Shown here: piece by piece, positions 1 through 8,589 of the stretch
How the letters are laid out: each line of letters opens with the position of its first letter
Numbering within the stretch: the stretch's first letter is position 1
From: Bog-756 sp963837805
GTDB lineage: Bacteria > Actinomycetota > Acidimicrobiia > Acidimicrobiales > RAAP-2
Direction of reading: 5' to 3'
Length of the DNA stretch: 64,000 nt
Assembly: GCA_963837805.1 (NCBI GenBank)
Contig: CAWIOU010000044.1
Location: 1 to 64,000, forward strand
The notes under the pieces: generated by a model
Told to the model about the DNA's origin: nothing
The model's database searches: none
What the model saw: only the letters and a program-made list of their open reading frames with translations
Made by a program: the position numbers and the translations under genes

Positions 1-361
1 CGGTCAACTGAATACTGGCAAAGAACAGACATTGTCCGTTCAATGCTTAATTGACTAGCAATCTCGGGTTTCCCCGCGATCGCCCGCACTGACTTTTGGC
101 TATCACTATTCCGTTTTCAAGGAGCGACCGGGCACACGCCGACTAGGCGTTGGTGCCGGAAATGACCACATGCAGAGGCAAGAGCCCCATTCTGTAGTTG
201 CCCGGCGACGCCCTCACAGGTCGTTCACCAGGACTAGTCACACTATCCCATGTGAAGGGGTCGTGTCAATCGGGTGCCCGTCGTGAAGACACGCACAAGC
301 GCCCCGATCGGCAGGCCATCCTCCGGCAGGTTAGCTGCTCGGCCGACCTATCCGTCCAGGT
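1..361. other. non-coding edge region, no gene recognised
   Basis: About 360 bases at the left edge with no open frame of useful length on either strand. By eye the composition is clearly less GC-rich than the rest of the window, especially in the first 150 bases. I checked for tRNA-like folds, tandem repeats and a T-rich terminator after the anti-sigma gene that ends at 362 and saw nothing I would defend. It may contain the promoter of a gene beyond the edge. Confidence 0.5.
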
Positions 362-1084
362 TCAACCGACGTAGCCGTCCAGGACGGTGTGCCCGGCCTG
401 GTTGCTGACCCAGACGGTGGTGATCTGGCTGGCCGGGACGGCGCAGGACAGCTGAACCTGGACCGGACCCGGTCGTCCGGTGGTCCGATAGCTGCCGGCC
501 ACCCACCAGCGGCCGGAGTCCGACTTCATCGACACCGTGAGGATCTGGCCCGGAGTCTGCCCCGACTCCCGGAGCGTGGCCCGGGTGCCCCACGACTGCG
601 TGGTGAGCGAGACCGAGGCCACCACTCCTGCCTGGCCGGTCATGGCCACCGTCCTGGTCGGCGGCGCCGGGCTGGCGCTGAGGGCCATCACCGCCACCAC
701 CGCCGCAGCCAGCGCGGCCACCCCCGCCCCGATGCCCGCCACTCGGCTCCACCTGCGGTGCCCAGCTCGAGTTGGCGCCTCGTCGATGGGGACCGGCGCC
801 GGCGATGTCTCAGCAGACCCCCCGGGGTCGGGCACCGTCGACCGGGCTCCCACTCGCTCGACCGGCGGGGCCGAACCGACCACGCCATCGACCGGCCGGT
901 CGAACTGGGACCCGTCCAGCAGGGTCAACGCCCCCGCCGCGCTCCTGACGTCGGCCCGATCACTGCGGCACTGCTCGCAGTGCTCGAGGTGCTCGGCCAA
1001 CGCCCTGACTTCGTCCTCGCTGGCCCGACCGATGGCTTCCATCGCCATGATCCCCTGCCACTCGCCACACCCCTGCCCGGTCAT
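362..1084 (-). CDS. membrane anti-sigma factor with zinc-finger (ZAS-like) domain
   Basis: Probable anti-sigma factor that holds the ECF sigma factor encoded just upstream. The 240-residue protein has an N-terminal HxxxCxxC zinc-binding motif (His32, Cys36, Cys39; Cys6 nearby), a Pro/Ala-rich linker, one transmembrane helix at about 115-136 and an extracytoplasmic C-terminal domain of about 100 residues that could sense a signal. The ATG at 1084 is chosen over a GTG at 1093 because it forms an ATGA overlap with the sigma stop (1081-1084), the usual translational coupling of sigma/anti-sigma pairs. Function is inferred from family architecture and position; the sensed signal is unknown. Confidence 0.85.
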   Translation of the reverse strand: MTGQGCGEWQGIMAMEAIGRASEDEVRALAEHLEHCEQCRSDRADVRSAAGALTLLDGSQFDRPVDGVVGSAPPVERVGARSTVPDPGGSAETSPAPVPIDEAPTRAGHRRWSRVAGIGAGVAALAAAVVAVMALSASPAPPTRTVAMTGQAGVVASVSLTTQSWGTRATLRESGQTPGQILTVSMKSDSGRWWVAGSYRTTGRPGPVQVQLSCAVPASQITTVWVSNQAGHTVLDGYVG

Positions 1085-1716
1085 TCTGCCCACCCCATCT
1101 CTTGCAACGTGAGTCTAAGCGCCTTGAGGGCGTAGAAGAGCCGACTGCGCACGGTCCCCTCCGGGACCGCCAGCCGGTCGGCCAACTCTTTGCTGGTTCG
1201 GCCACGGAAGTAGATCTCGATGACCACGGTCCGGTGCTCCTCGGTCAGGTGGCGGACCGCCTCTTCCACCTGCCATGCCACCATGGCCTTTTCGACGTGG
1301 TCGACGATCGGCTCCGCCTCTTCGGCCATGCGGGCGTCCCGGATCTCGTGGCGGTGCCGCGACCTGGCCATGTCGACGAGCAGGTTCCGCTCGATGGAAT
1401 ACAGCCAGGTACGGAGAGAGCCGAGTGACGGGTCGAACCGGTGGCGCGACCGCCAGGCGCGGACGAACGTCTCCTGCACCGCTTCCTCGGCCAGGTGGGA
1501 ACTCCCGAGTGCCCGCCGGGCAAAGCCGGTCAACTCGGAGCGATAGGCCACGAACGCGTCGTTCAACGCCTGCTCGTCCGCCACCATCGGGCTGGGCTCC
1601 GGAGCGCCGGAATCCGACGGGTTGGAGCCGTGGGACACGGTCACCAAAGGAACCCTACCGGCCTTCCGGCGCGCGGCGCCGAGCTCGATGGTCGTCAGGT
1701 CAATAACCGTATCCAC
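1081..1716 (-). CDS. ECF-subfamily RNA polymerase sigma factor
   Basis: Sigma-70 family, extracytoplasmic-function group. Region 2 is recognisable around AFVAYRSELTGFARRAL through RTWLYSIERNLLVDMARSR, and region 4 around LTEEHRTVVIEIYFRGRTSKELA followed by the helix-turn-helix VPEGTVRSRLFYALKAL. No region 1.1 or 3 is present, as expected for ECF sigmas. The start is uncertain: ATG 1716 gives 211 residues and overlaps the end of the lipoprotein gene by 17 bp, whereas ATG 1587 gives 168 residues, closer to the usual size. It is the middle gene of the operon lipoprotein - sigma - anti-sigma, and dipZ lies upstream on the same strand. Confidence 0.9.
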   Translation of the reverse strand: MDTVIDLTTIELGAARRKAGRVPLVTVSHGSNPSDSGAPEPSPMVADEQALNDAFVAYRSELTGFARRALGSSHLAEEAVQETFVRAWRSRHRFDPSLGSLRTWLYSIERNLLVDMARSRHRHEIRDARMAEEAEPIVDHVEKAMVAWQVEEAVRHLTEEHRTVVIEIYFRGRTSKELADRLAVPEGTVRSRLFYALKALRLTLQEMGWAE

Positions 1717-2308
1717 CGGAGGATTTCGCGGTGGTCGATGGGGATTGGGTCGATGGGGATTGGGTAGCGGACGTCGATGCGGCCGAGGGCGCCTTGATTA
1801 CGAACCAGATACCGTCGAGCCCTTGGCCGTTGGCATCCCCGGCCTTGGTGTCGCCGGTGTAGGTGTAGAGGGGCATCCCCTTGTAGGTGACCTGGTGCGA
1901 GCCGTCCGTGCGCATGATGATCCCGAGGTCGGAACTCGGGATCCCGCTGCCCCCGGTGGCGCTGGTGGAGCCGGTGGGGACGGTCAGCGGGGGCCACAGC
2001 GAGGCACAGCCGCCGGTGCACACCGACTTGTTGGTTCCGTCCGGGGTGTACCGGTAGAGCGTCATCCCCGAACTGTTGACGAGCACGGTGCCGTGGGACC
2101 CGACGGTGGCTGCCTTGACCGAGGCCGAGCCCGAGCCGGTCGTGCCCGCGGTCACCGCCCCGCCCCCACCACTGGTCGTCGTGCTGGGCGTGGCTGCGCT
2201 CGATCCGCATGCTGCCGCCACCAGCAGTATCAATCCGATGGCGCCGCCGGCCAACCACCGTGAGGAATTGACCGACCCCGGGATCGTCTGGCTCAGGCGT
2301 GTTCTCAT
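1700..2308 (-). CDS. secreted lipoprotein with COG4315-type repeats (Lipoprotein_15 family)
   Basis: A 202-residue exported protein: basic N-terminus, hydrophobic segment LAGGAIGLILLVAAAC ending in a near-lipobox Cys, then a Ser/Thr/Gly linker and two copies of the short secreted repeat (GMTLYRYTPDGTNKS.C and GMPLYTYTGDTKAGD, each with the Y.(Y)..D pattern). The family is common in Actinobacteria next to sigma/anti-sigma pairs; its biochemical role is unknown. ATG 2308 has a GAGAGG ribosome binding site at 2317-2322. The tail contains a perfect 15-bp tandem duplication. The 3' end overlaps the longest sigma start, so the three genes look like one transcript. Confidence 0.85.
   Translation of the reverse strand: MRTRLSQTIPGSVNSSRWLAGGAIGLILLVAAACGSSAATPSTTTSGGGGAVTAGTTGSGSASVKAATVGSHGTVLVNSSGMTLYRYTPDGTNKSVCTGGCASLWPPLTVPTGSTSATGGSGIPSSDLGIIMRTDGSHQVTYKGMPLYTYTGDTKAGDANGQGLDGIWFVIKAPSAASTSATQSPSTQSPSTTAKSSGGYGY
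1736..1765. repeat. perfect 15-bp tandem duplication inside lipoprotein tail
   Basis: The unit cgatggggattgggt occurs twice back to back (1736-1750 and 1751-1765). It encodes a repeated five-residue Thr/Gln/Ser/Pro/Ser module near the C-terminus of the lipoprotein, so it changes length without breaking the frame. Seen directly. Confidence 0.9.
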
Positions 2309-2382
2309 TGACGTGACCTCTCGTGCGTAATTTTCGCTCTGATCGCCGCTTTCGGGCGTTTTTTGTTTCGTTGGGCAAGTAT

Positions 2383-2410
2383 TACGTCGGAAACGACCGG
2401 TTTGTTCACC
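2383..2410 (-). promoter_or_regulatory. possible ECF-type promoter of the lipoprotein-sigma operon
   Basis: On the minus strand a GTGAAC element (complement of 2404-2409) is followed after 17 bases by CGTA (2386-2383), about 75 bases before the lipoprotein ATG. This resembles the (G)GAAC-N16/17-CGT layout recognised by ECF sigma factors, which would make the operon autoregulated. Short motifs like this occur by chance. Confidence 0.25.
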
Positions 2411-2478
2411 GGGCGGCAAACGTTTTGTCAGGCACGGCGCCGCTGTGGAGCACGGCACCGTCACCGGACCCGGCTCGG

Positions 2479-4376
2479 TCAACCGAACGTGAAGTCGTAG
2501 GCCTCGACCCCGGGAGACACGGTCAGCGTCAGCAACGCCTGCTGGTAGGGACCATCCCCGACCAGCTGATAGAGCTTGGGCTCGCCGCCCACCGCCACCA
2601 TCCGGGTCCGGACCCCGTTGACCGTGACCCCGACCGTGCCCGTGCCCCCCAACACCAGGTAGACGTCCTTGGCCTCGAAGTTGAGGGTCAGGGTGGCGCC
2701 GGCGCCGGCCGTGGCCTCCTCGGCCCCGACCGACCACTGTCCGCCGTAGGCGTAGTCGTCCGGTGGGACCATCCCGGGCGGGACATACGGGGTCATCTGG
2801 TCGTCGTGCACCGTCTGATCGGCCAGCGCCGTCTCCTGCCGGAAGCCCAAATAGGACTCCGGCGTGGTCGGCTCCGTGGGCGTCAGATCGGCAATGTCGG
2901 TCGGTCGGGGAAGGTGCACCGTCGGATCGGCGGCCACCAGCAGTTGCCGGATCAGAGACTCGGTCCGGCCATAGTTGCCCTCGCCGAAGTCGACGTGGCG
3001 TATGTGCCCGGTGGCGTCGATCAGGTACTCGGCTGGCCAGTCCTCGTTCTCATAGGCGTCCCACGTGGCGTAGTCGTCGTCGATGGCCACCGGATAGCGC
3101 ACCCCGAGCTGCTCGGCCGCCGCGACCACGTTGGAGGGCACGTGCTCGAAGGCGAACTCGGGGGTGTGTACGCCGATGACGGTCAGACCGTCGGACCCGT
3201 AGGCGCGGTTCCAGGCCTCGACATGGGGCAGCGTTCGCTGGCAGTTGATGCACGAGTAGGTCCAGAAGTCGAGCAGGACCACCCGGCCCCGCAGTCCGGC
3301 GATGGAGAGCGGCTTGTGCCCCGGGGTGTTGAGCCAGGTGGTGATACCCTGGATGGGAGGGGCGGGGCCGCATTCCTGGAGGGTGGGATTGGCGTCGGTA
3401 CACGACGCCAATCCGCCGTCGGTGTTGTTTCCGGTGACACCGGCCAACGCCCGCGTGGCCGACGCATTTCCCTCGATGTGCTGCTGCAGGGCGTCGGTGT
3501 ACCCGGGCACTTCTCGCTGGAGACCGTCGGTCAGGTTGAGGGCGAGTACCAGCGCGGTGAGAAGCAGCACCACCCCGACGGCGCGTCGGACGAGGGCCAC
3601 CCTCGACCGCAGGAGTCGCATCCGGCCGGCGAGACCCTGGCCCAGGAGGGCGAAGATCAACAAGGGCACGGCCGCACCCAGGGCGAAGGCGACGGTGAGG
3701 ATGATGGCCCCGGCACCCAGGCGGTGGGTGGCACCGACGACGGTGATGGCGGCGAGCACCGGACCGGCGCAGGGTACGAAGACCAGACCCAGGCTGAGAC
3801 CGAGAACGAATCCCCCGCCGTCGCTCCGGTGACGGCCCCGGCCGAGGCGTACGAAGGGGACTTCGAGGAGCGCGCCGACCGCGGGGATGACGAGCCCGAG
3901 CCCGACCAACCCGAGGACGATCAGGCCGATCCACCGCAATGCGTCGAGCGGGAGGCCCAGCGCGTCGAGTATCCACGACCCGACCAGCGTGACGACGGAG
4001 AAACTGAGGACGAGACCCCCGACCACCGCGAACGGGCGGCGGCGTCGGTCGATCGGGGGCCCGCTCCGGGCCGGGCGATGGGCACCGCGTCCTCGCCGAC
4101 GGCGCGGATCGCCGTCGAGGTGGCCACCCCGACCGATCCGACACCGTCCGGCCCCGCCACACCGGTCGAGTTCGTCGAGCCCGGCCCGGGCTGCGACCCG
4201 GCGGCGGCCGCGCTCGGTTGACCGCCGCCGGCGATCGACGGCCCCGGTTCGCGGCTCTCGTCGACCAGCCCACTGGCCGCGCCGGCGGCGAACACCACCG
4301 GGAGCACGGGAAGGATGCACGGGGAGATACCGGTGACCAATCCTCCGAGAAACCCGATGAGGATCAGCACGATCAT
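2479..4376 (-). CDS. dipZ: DipZ-like CcdA-thioredoxin fusion (frame broken once)
   Basis: Membrane thiol-disulfide reductase: an N-terminal CcdA/DsbD-type domain passes electrons through membrane cysteines to an external thioredoxin-like domain. Visible parts: first membrane helix with GFLGGLVTGISPCILPVLPV, later helix with LGLVFVPCAGPVLAAI (the paired cysteines), a thioredoxin fold with DFWTYSCINCQRTLPHVEAW, and a C-terminal beta-rich domain as in mycobacterial DipZ. The N-terminus starts at ATG 4376, but the rest of the protein (from about FAVVGGLVLSF) is in another frame; the switch lies between about 4055 and 4110 in GC-rich sequence and is explained by one missing base. The linker between helices 1 and 2 is unusually long and Pro/Gly-rich. 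Probably one intact gene in the real genome. Confidence 0.85.
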
Positions 4377-4430
4377 CGGGCCAGCTTTCCACGGGCCTTA
4401 CCGGAGGCAGCGTCAGGGATCACCTGGATC

Positions 4431-4457
4431 GGCGCCGCCGGCGCCGCCGGCGCCGCC
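4431..4457. repeat. 3 x 9-bp direct repeat downstream of argH
   Basis: Three perfect copies of ggcgccgcc lie immediately 3' of the argH stop codon (4459-4461) in the 82-bp gap to dipZ. Each unit is itself partly self-complementary, so the transcript could fold here. There is no T-run, so I do not call it a terminator. Confidence 0.8.
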
Positions 4458-4458
4458 T

Positions 4459-5844
4459 TCAGCGCTCGCCGGGCACGCGGTCGCGGTCCGACGCCAGTCG
4501 ATACACGAACCGCTCCAGTTGCGCCTGAACCGGTGCCGGTCCTGCACCACCCGGCGTCGTCCGGCGGGTGACGGCCACCCCGGGATCGAGGAGAGGGACG
4601 ACGTCGGTGCCCAACGCCGGATGGGCCTCCACCAGCTCGGCCAGGGGGACGTGCCGTTCGAGCGAGTCGCGGACCAGTCCCCCGACCACGGCGTGGGCCT
4701 GTCGGAAGGGCATGCCCTGCTCCACCAGCCACTCGGCCAGGTCGACGGCCGCCGCCGCCGGCCCGTCGGCTGCCGCCTGCATACGGTCGGTATCGAAGGT
4801 GACCGTGGCCAGCAGGCCGGAGAGCGCGGCCAGCGCCAGGCGGGTCTGGGTCACCGAGTCGAAGAGCGGCTCCTTGTCCTCCTGCAGATCGCGGTTGTAC
4901 GAAAGGGGGAGCCCCTTCAGGGTGACCAGGAGCCCGGTCAGGTTGCCGATGAGCCGGCCGGACTTGCCCCGGGCCAGCTCGGCGACGTCGGGGTTCTTCT
5001 TCTGGGGGAGCATCGAACTGCCGGTGGCGAACGAGTCGTCGAGCACGGCGAAGCCGAACTCCTCGCTGGTCCACAGGACCAGTTCCTCGCCGATGCGCGA
5101 CAGGTGGATGCCGACGAGGGCGAGGTCGAAAAGAGCCTCGGCGACGAAGTCGCGGTCGGAGACGGCATCCAACGAGTTTTCGAACCGGGCTCTGAAACCG
5201 AGGTCGGAGGCCACGCCGTCGGGATCGAGGGGCAGGGATGAACCGGCCAGGGCACCGGCACCGAGCGGAGAGACGTCGAGCCGCTCCACGGTGGCCAACA
5301 GTCGGTCGACGTCCCGCGACAGCGCCCATCCGTGAGCCAGGAGATGATGGGCCAGGAGCACGGGTTGGGCCCGCTGAAGGTGGGTGTAGCCGGGGAGGTA
5401 GACGTCGCCCGCTTCCCGGGCCCGGTCCAGCAGTACGTCCTGGAGGGCGATGATCTCCGAGGCCAACGCGGCGAGCTCGCGCTTGGCATACAGGCGGAGA
5501 TCGGTGACCACCTGATCGTTCCGGCTCCGGCCGGTGTGCAGCTTCGCACCGGCGTCGCCGGCGATCTCGGTGACCCGGCGCTCCACCGAGGTATGGATGT
5601 CCTCGTCGTCAGGGGCGAAGACGAACGCTCCCGAGACCAGCTCGTGCTCGACCTGATCGAGCGCGGAGAGCAGCTCGGCCACCTCGGCCTGGTCCAGCAG
5701 GCCGCCGCGCCCCAGTCCCCGCACGTGGGCGCGGGACCCGACCAAGTCGTCGAGGGCGAGCTCCCGGTCGACCTGAAGGCTCGACGAGTACGCCATGACC
5801 ACGTCTGCCGTCTCCCGGCCGAGCCGCCCGTGCCAAAGCGTCAT
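4459..5844 (-). CDS. argH: argininosuccinate lyase
   Basis: Last step of arginine synthesis: argininosuccinate to arginine plus fumarate, cytoplasmic homotetramer. The 461-residue length is normal. The fumarase/aspartase superfamily signature GSSMLPQKKNPDVAEL is present, as are HTGRSRNDQV and YTHLQRAQPV, regions that build the shared active site. Its ATG forms an ATGA overlap with the argG stop (5841-5844). It is the terminal gene of the arg operon read from 12982 downwards, followed by dipZ after an 82-bp gap. Confidence 0.98.
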   Translation of the reverse strand: MTLWHGRLGRETADVVMAYSSSLQVDRELALDDLVGSRAHVRGLGRGGLLDQAEVAELLSALDQVEHELVSGAFVFAPDDEDIHTSVERRVTEIAGDAGAKLHTGRSRNDQVVTDLRLYAKRELAALASEIIALQDVLLDRAREAGDVYLPGYTHLQRAQPVLLAHHLLAHGWALSRDVDRLLATVERLDVSPLGAGALAGSSLPLDPDGVASDLGFRARFENSLDAVSDRDFVAEALFDLALVGIHLSRIGEELVLWTSEEFGFAVLDDSFATGSSMLPQKKNPDVAELARGKSGRLIGNLTGLLVTLKGLPLSYNRDLQEDKEPLFDSVTQTRLALAALSGLLATVTFDTDRMQAAADGPAAAAVDLAEWLVEQGMPFRQAHAVVGGLVRDSLERHVPLAELVEAHPALGTDVVPLLDPGVAVTRRTTPGGAGPAPVQAQLERFVYRLASDRDRVPGER

Positions 5845-7067
5845 CGGGAGGGACCGCCGGCCATGCCGCCTCCCTCCTGCACGGCCGACCAGGTGGCCAC
5901 GCCCTGTCCCCAGAGTCGGACGAAGCCGGCGGCGTCCTCGTGGTGGAAGGTGTCGCTGGCGTCATAGGTGGCCAACCCGTAGTCGTAGAGGCTGACCGGG
6001 CTGCGGCGGCCTTCCACCCAGCACCGGCCCGCGTCGAGGGCCAGGCGGACCTCGCCGGTGACGTGACGCTGCGACTCGAACACGAAGGCATCCAGCGCCC
6101 GCTTGAGCGGTGAGAACCACAATCCGTCGTAGACCAGCTCCGACCACCGCGGCTCGAGCCGGGCCTTTTCGTGGTGGAGATCGCGCTCGAGGGTCAGATC
6201 CTCGAGATCGGCGTGGGCCATGAGGAGGGCGAGGGCCCCCGGGCACTCGTAGGTCTCCCGGCTCTTGATGCCGACCCTCCGGTTCTCCACCATGTCGAGA
6301 CGACCGAACCCGTACGAGCCAACGGTTCGGTTGAGTTCGGCGATCAGAGGCTCGGGGTCCAGTGATACCCCGTCGACCGACACCGGTACGCCGGCCTCGA
6401 ATCCGATCACGATCTCGGTCGGCCCGGTGGCCGTGGGCCGGGTCATCGTGTACACGTCCTCGGGCGGCTTGTTCCAGGGATTCTCGATCACCCCGCACTC
6501 GATGGCCTTGCCCCAGAGGTTCTCGTCGATCGAGTACGGCTTCTCCTTTGTCACCGACAGGGGGATGTCCCATTTCGCCGCGTACTCGACACAGTCATCG
6601 CGTGAGAGTCCCCACAGACGGGCCGGGGCCACGACCTCGAGGTCGGGGGCCAGAGCCCGGGTTCCGACCTCGAAACGGACCTGGTCGTTCCCCTTCCCCG
6701 TGCAGCCGTGGGCGACGGCGCCGGCGCCGTGCTTGCGGGCTTCGGCCACCAGGTGTTTGACGATGACCGGTCGGGACAACGCCGACACCAAGGGATACTT
6801 CCCCTCGTACTTGGCGTTGGCCATGAGGGCGGGGACGCAGAAATCCTCGGCCATCTCGGCCCGGGCGTCGACGACCACCGCCTCGACGGCACCGGCGGCC
6901 AGGGCCCGGCTCCGGATGGCCTCCCAGTCCTCACCGCCGGACTCCGACGCCTGGCCGACGTCGACGGCCACGGCGATCACCTCGACGTCCCTGTTCTCGA
7001 TCAGCCATCGGACGGCCACCGAGGTGTCCAGTCCGCCGCTGTAGGCAAGAACAACTCGCTTCGTCAT
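5841..7067 (-). CDS. argG: argininosuccinate synthase
   Basis: Condenses citrulline and aspartate with ATP to argininosuccinate. The 408-residue protein begins MTKRVVLAYSGGLDTSVAV, the N-type ATP pyrophosphatase loop SGGLDTS, and carries HGCTGKGNDQVRFE and PWNKPPEDVYTMT, typical of the family. Start at ATG 7067 because the family begins directly before this loop and because it overlaps the argR stop as ATGA (7064-7067). A longer in-frame extension upstream lies inside argR and is not protein-like. Confidence 0.98.
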   Translation of the reverse strand: MTKRVVLAYSGGLDTSVAVRWLIENRDVEVIAVAVDVGQASESGGEDWEAIRSRALAAGAVEAVVVDARAEMAEDFCVPALMANAKYEGKYPLVSALSRPVIVKHLVAEARKHGAGAVAHGCTGKGNDQVRFEVGTRALAPDLEVVAPARLWGLSRDDCVEYAAKWDIPLSVTKEKPYSIDENLWGKAIECGVIENPWNKPPEDVYTMTRPTATGPTEIVIGFEAGVPVSVDGVSLDPEPLIAELNRTVGSYGFGRLDMVENRRVGIKSRETYECPGALALLMAHADLEDLTLERDLHHEKARLEPRWSELVYDGLWFSPLKRALDAFVFESQRHVTGEVRLALDAGRCWVEGRRSPVSLYDYGLATYDASDTFHHEDAAGFVRLWGQGVATWSAVQEGGGMAGGPSR

Positions 7068-7609
7068 GATCTGTCCCTTGTTCGTGGTTTCTTCGGTGGG
7101 CGCGGCCGCGCCGCCGATGCATTCGTTGCCGGTGTCGACCAGTCGGGCTCGAGACCGGCCACGGTGGCCAGGCGGTCGGCCACCGAGGCACCGCCCGGTG
7201 TCTCCGAGGCCACCACCAGCACGGTGTCGTCCCCGGCTACGGTCCCGATCACCCCGGCGAAGCCGCTCCGGTCGAGGGCCGAGCCCACGACATGGGCCGA
7301 GCCCGGCGGCGTCCGCAGGACGACCAGGTTGCCCGAGTAGTCGGCCTCGACCACCCACTCGCCGAGGACCCGGCGGAGGTGATCCTCGGGGGCGACCTGA
7401 TGGGACGGCAGCTCGGGCAGGGCGTAGGCGGTCTCGCCGCCCGGCAGGCGCACCTTGAGAGCACCAAGTTCTTCGAGGTCCCGCGACACGGTGGTCTGGG
7501 TGGCGTCGATCCCTTCGGCGGCCAGCAGTTCGACCAGATGGGCCTGGCTGCCCACCGCCTTGGTCTCCAAGAGCTTGGTGATCCGGTGCTGCCGTTGGTT
7601 CTTGGTCAC
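7064..7609 (-). CDS. argR: arginine repressor ArgR
   Basis: Arginine-sensing transcription factor of 181 residues. The N-terminal winged helix-turn-helix is visible as RQHRITKLLETKAVGSQAHL followed by GIDATQTTVSRDLEELGALK; the C-terminal oligomerisation/arginine-binding domain follows (SAHVVGSALDRSG, IGTVAGDDTVLVV). A Pro/Arg/Lys-rich tail of about 15 residues extends the usual length of about 155-170. GTG 7609 overlaps the argF stop as GTGA. Placement within the arg operon together with ARG boxes in front of argC implies negative autoregulation. Confidence 0.96.
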   Translation of the reverse strand: MTKNQRQHRITKLLETKAVGSQAHLVELLAAEGIDATQTTVSRDLEELGALKVRLPGGETAYALPELPSHQVAPEDHLRRVLGEWVVEADYSGNLVVLRTPPGSAHVVGSALDRSGFAGVIGTVAGDDTVLVVASETPGGASVADRLATVAGLEPDWSTPATNASAARPRPPKKPRTRDRS

Positions 7610-8589
7610 GGCAAGGTCAGGCCCGGCGTCGAACCGAGCCCCCTCACCCACGCCAGTACGCCGCGCATGGCATGCATCCGGTTGGTGGCCTGGCGCCAGA
7701 CCACACTCTGCCGGCCGTCGACCACCCCGGCGCTGATCTCCTCGCCCCGGTGGGCGGGAAGGCAGTGGAGCACCACGGCGTGGTCGGCCGCCGAGGACAC
7801 CAGGCGTTCGTCGACCATGAACCCGTCGAAGGCGGCCGTGCGGGCCGCGAGCTCGTCCTCCTGGCCCATCGACGTCCACACGTCGGTGTAGACGGCATCC
7901 ACACCGGCGACGGCCTCGGCCGGATCCGTGGTCACCACCAGCTCACCGCCGAAGGACCTGACCAGCTCGGCGTCGGCCGCCGACGGACCGTAGCCGACCG
8001 GTGAGGCCACCCGGGTCGGGATGCCCTGCATCGACGCAGCGATGGCCAGCGACCGCCACACGTTGTTGGCGTCGCCGACATAGGCCACGGTCCGTTCGGT
8101 GAGCGAGTCCTCCCCGAACACATCGCCCAGGGTGAGCAGGTCGGCGACGGCCTGGCACGGGTGGGCCAGATCGGAGAGGAGGTTGACCACCGGTACGGCG
8201 ATGCCCTCCTCGTCGAGGGCGGCGGCCATCCTCACCAGCGAGGTGTGGTCGACCACCCGTGCGCAGACCACGGAGTGATAGCAGGCCAGGGTGCGGGCCA
8301 CGTCGGCGGCCGACTCGCGTTCGTCGATCCCGACTTCGAACCCCTGGATGTACACCGGATGGCCGCCCAGGGCGACGACGGCCATCTCCGAGCTGTTCCG
8401 GGTGCGGTTGGACGGCTTCTCGAAGACGAGGGCTACGCCTTCGCCGTCGAGGACACGGGGAAGCTCGGCCGGATCCATCCGGGACAGGGCGAGCACGGCA
8501 TTCAGCCCGTCGGTCCCGAAGTCGTCCACCTCCAACATGTGCCGGGCCGGGAAGGGCGCGCCCGGAGGGCCCACGAACTCAGCGGCCAT
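7606..8589 (-). CDS. argF: ornithine carbamoyltransferase
   Basis: Transfers the carbamoyl group from carbamoyl phosphate to ornithine, giving citrulline. The 327 residues include the HPCQAVADLLT ornithine/carbamoyl-phosphate region and the HCLPAHRGEEIS catalytic loop. The carbamoyl-phosphate loop reads FEKPSNRTRNSS, so the textbook S-T-R-T-R is S-N-R-T-R here, with Asn also following the second Arg. ATG 8589 lies 11 bp inside the end of argD. Flanked by argD and argR in the conserved argCJBDFRGH order. Confidence 0.96.
   Translation of the reverse strand: MAAEFVGPPGAPFPARHMLEVDDFGTDGLNAVLALSRMDPAELPRVLDGEGVALVFEKPSNRTRNSSEMAVVALGGHPVYIQGFEVGIDERESAADVARTLACYHSVVCARVVDHTSLVRMAAALDEEGIAVPVVNLLSDLAHPCQAVADLLTLGDVFGEDSLTERTVAYVGDANNVWRSLAIAASMQGIPTRVASPVGYGPSAADAELVRSFGGELVVTTDPAEAVAGVDAVYTDVWTSMGQEDELAARTAAFDGFMVDERLVSSAADHAVVLHCLPAHRGEEISAGVVDGRQSVVWRQATNRMHAMRGVLAWVRGLGSTPGLTLP

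Noticed and set aside
2344..2364. Terminator-like hairpin (CGCC...GGCG followed by six T) on the plus strand
   Set aside because: Only a 4-bp stem, and no plus-strand gene ends there; it lies in the leader of a minus-strand operon. At most it limits antisense transcription.
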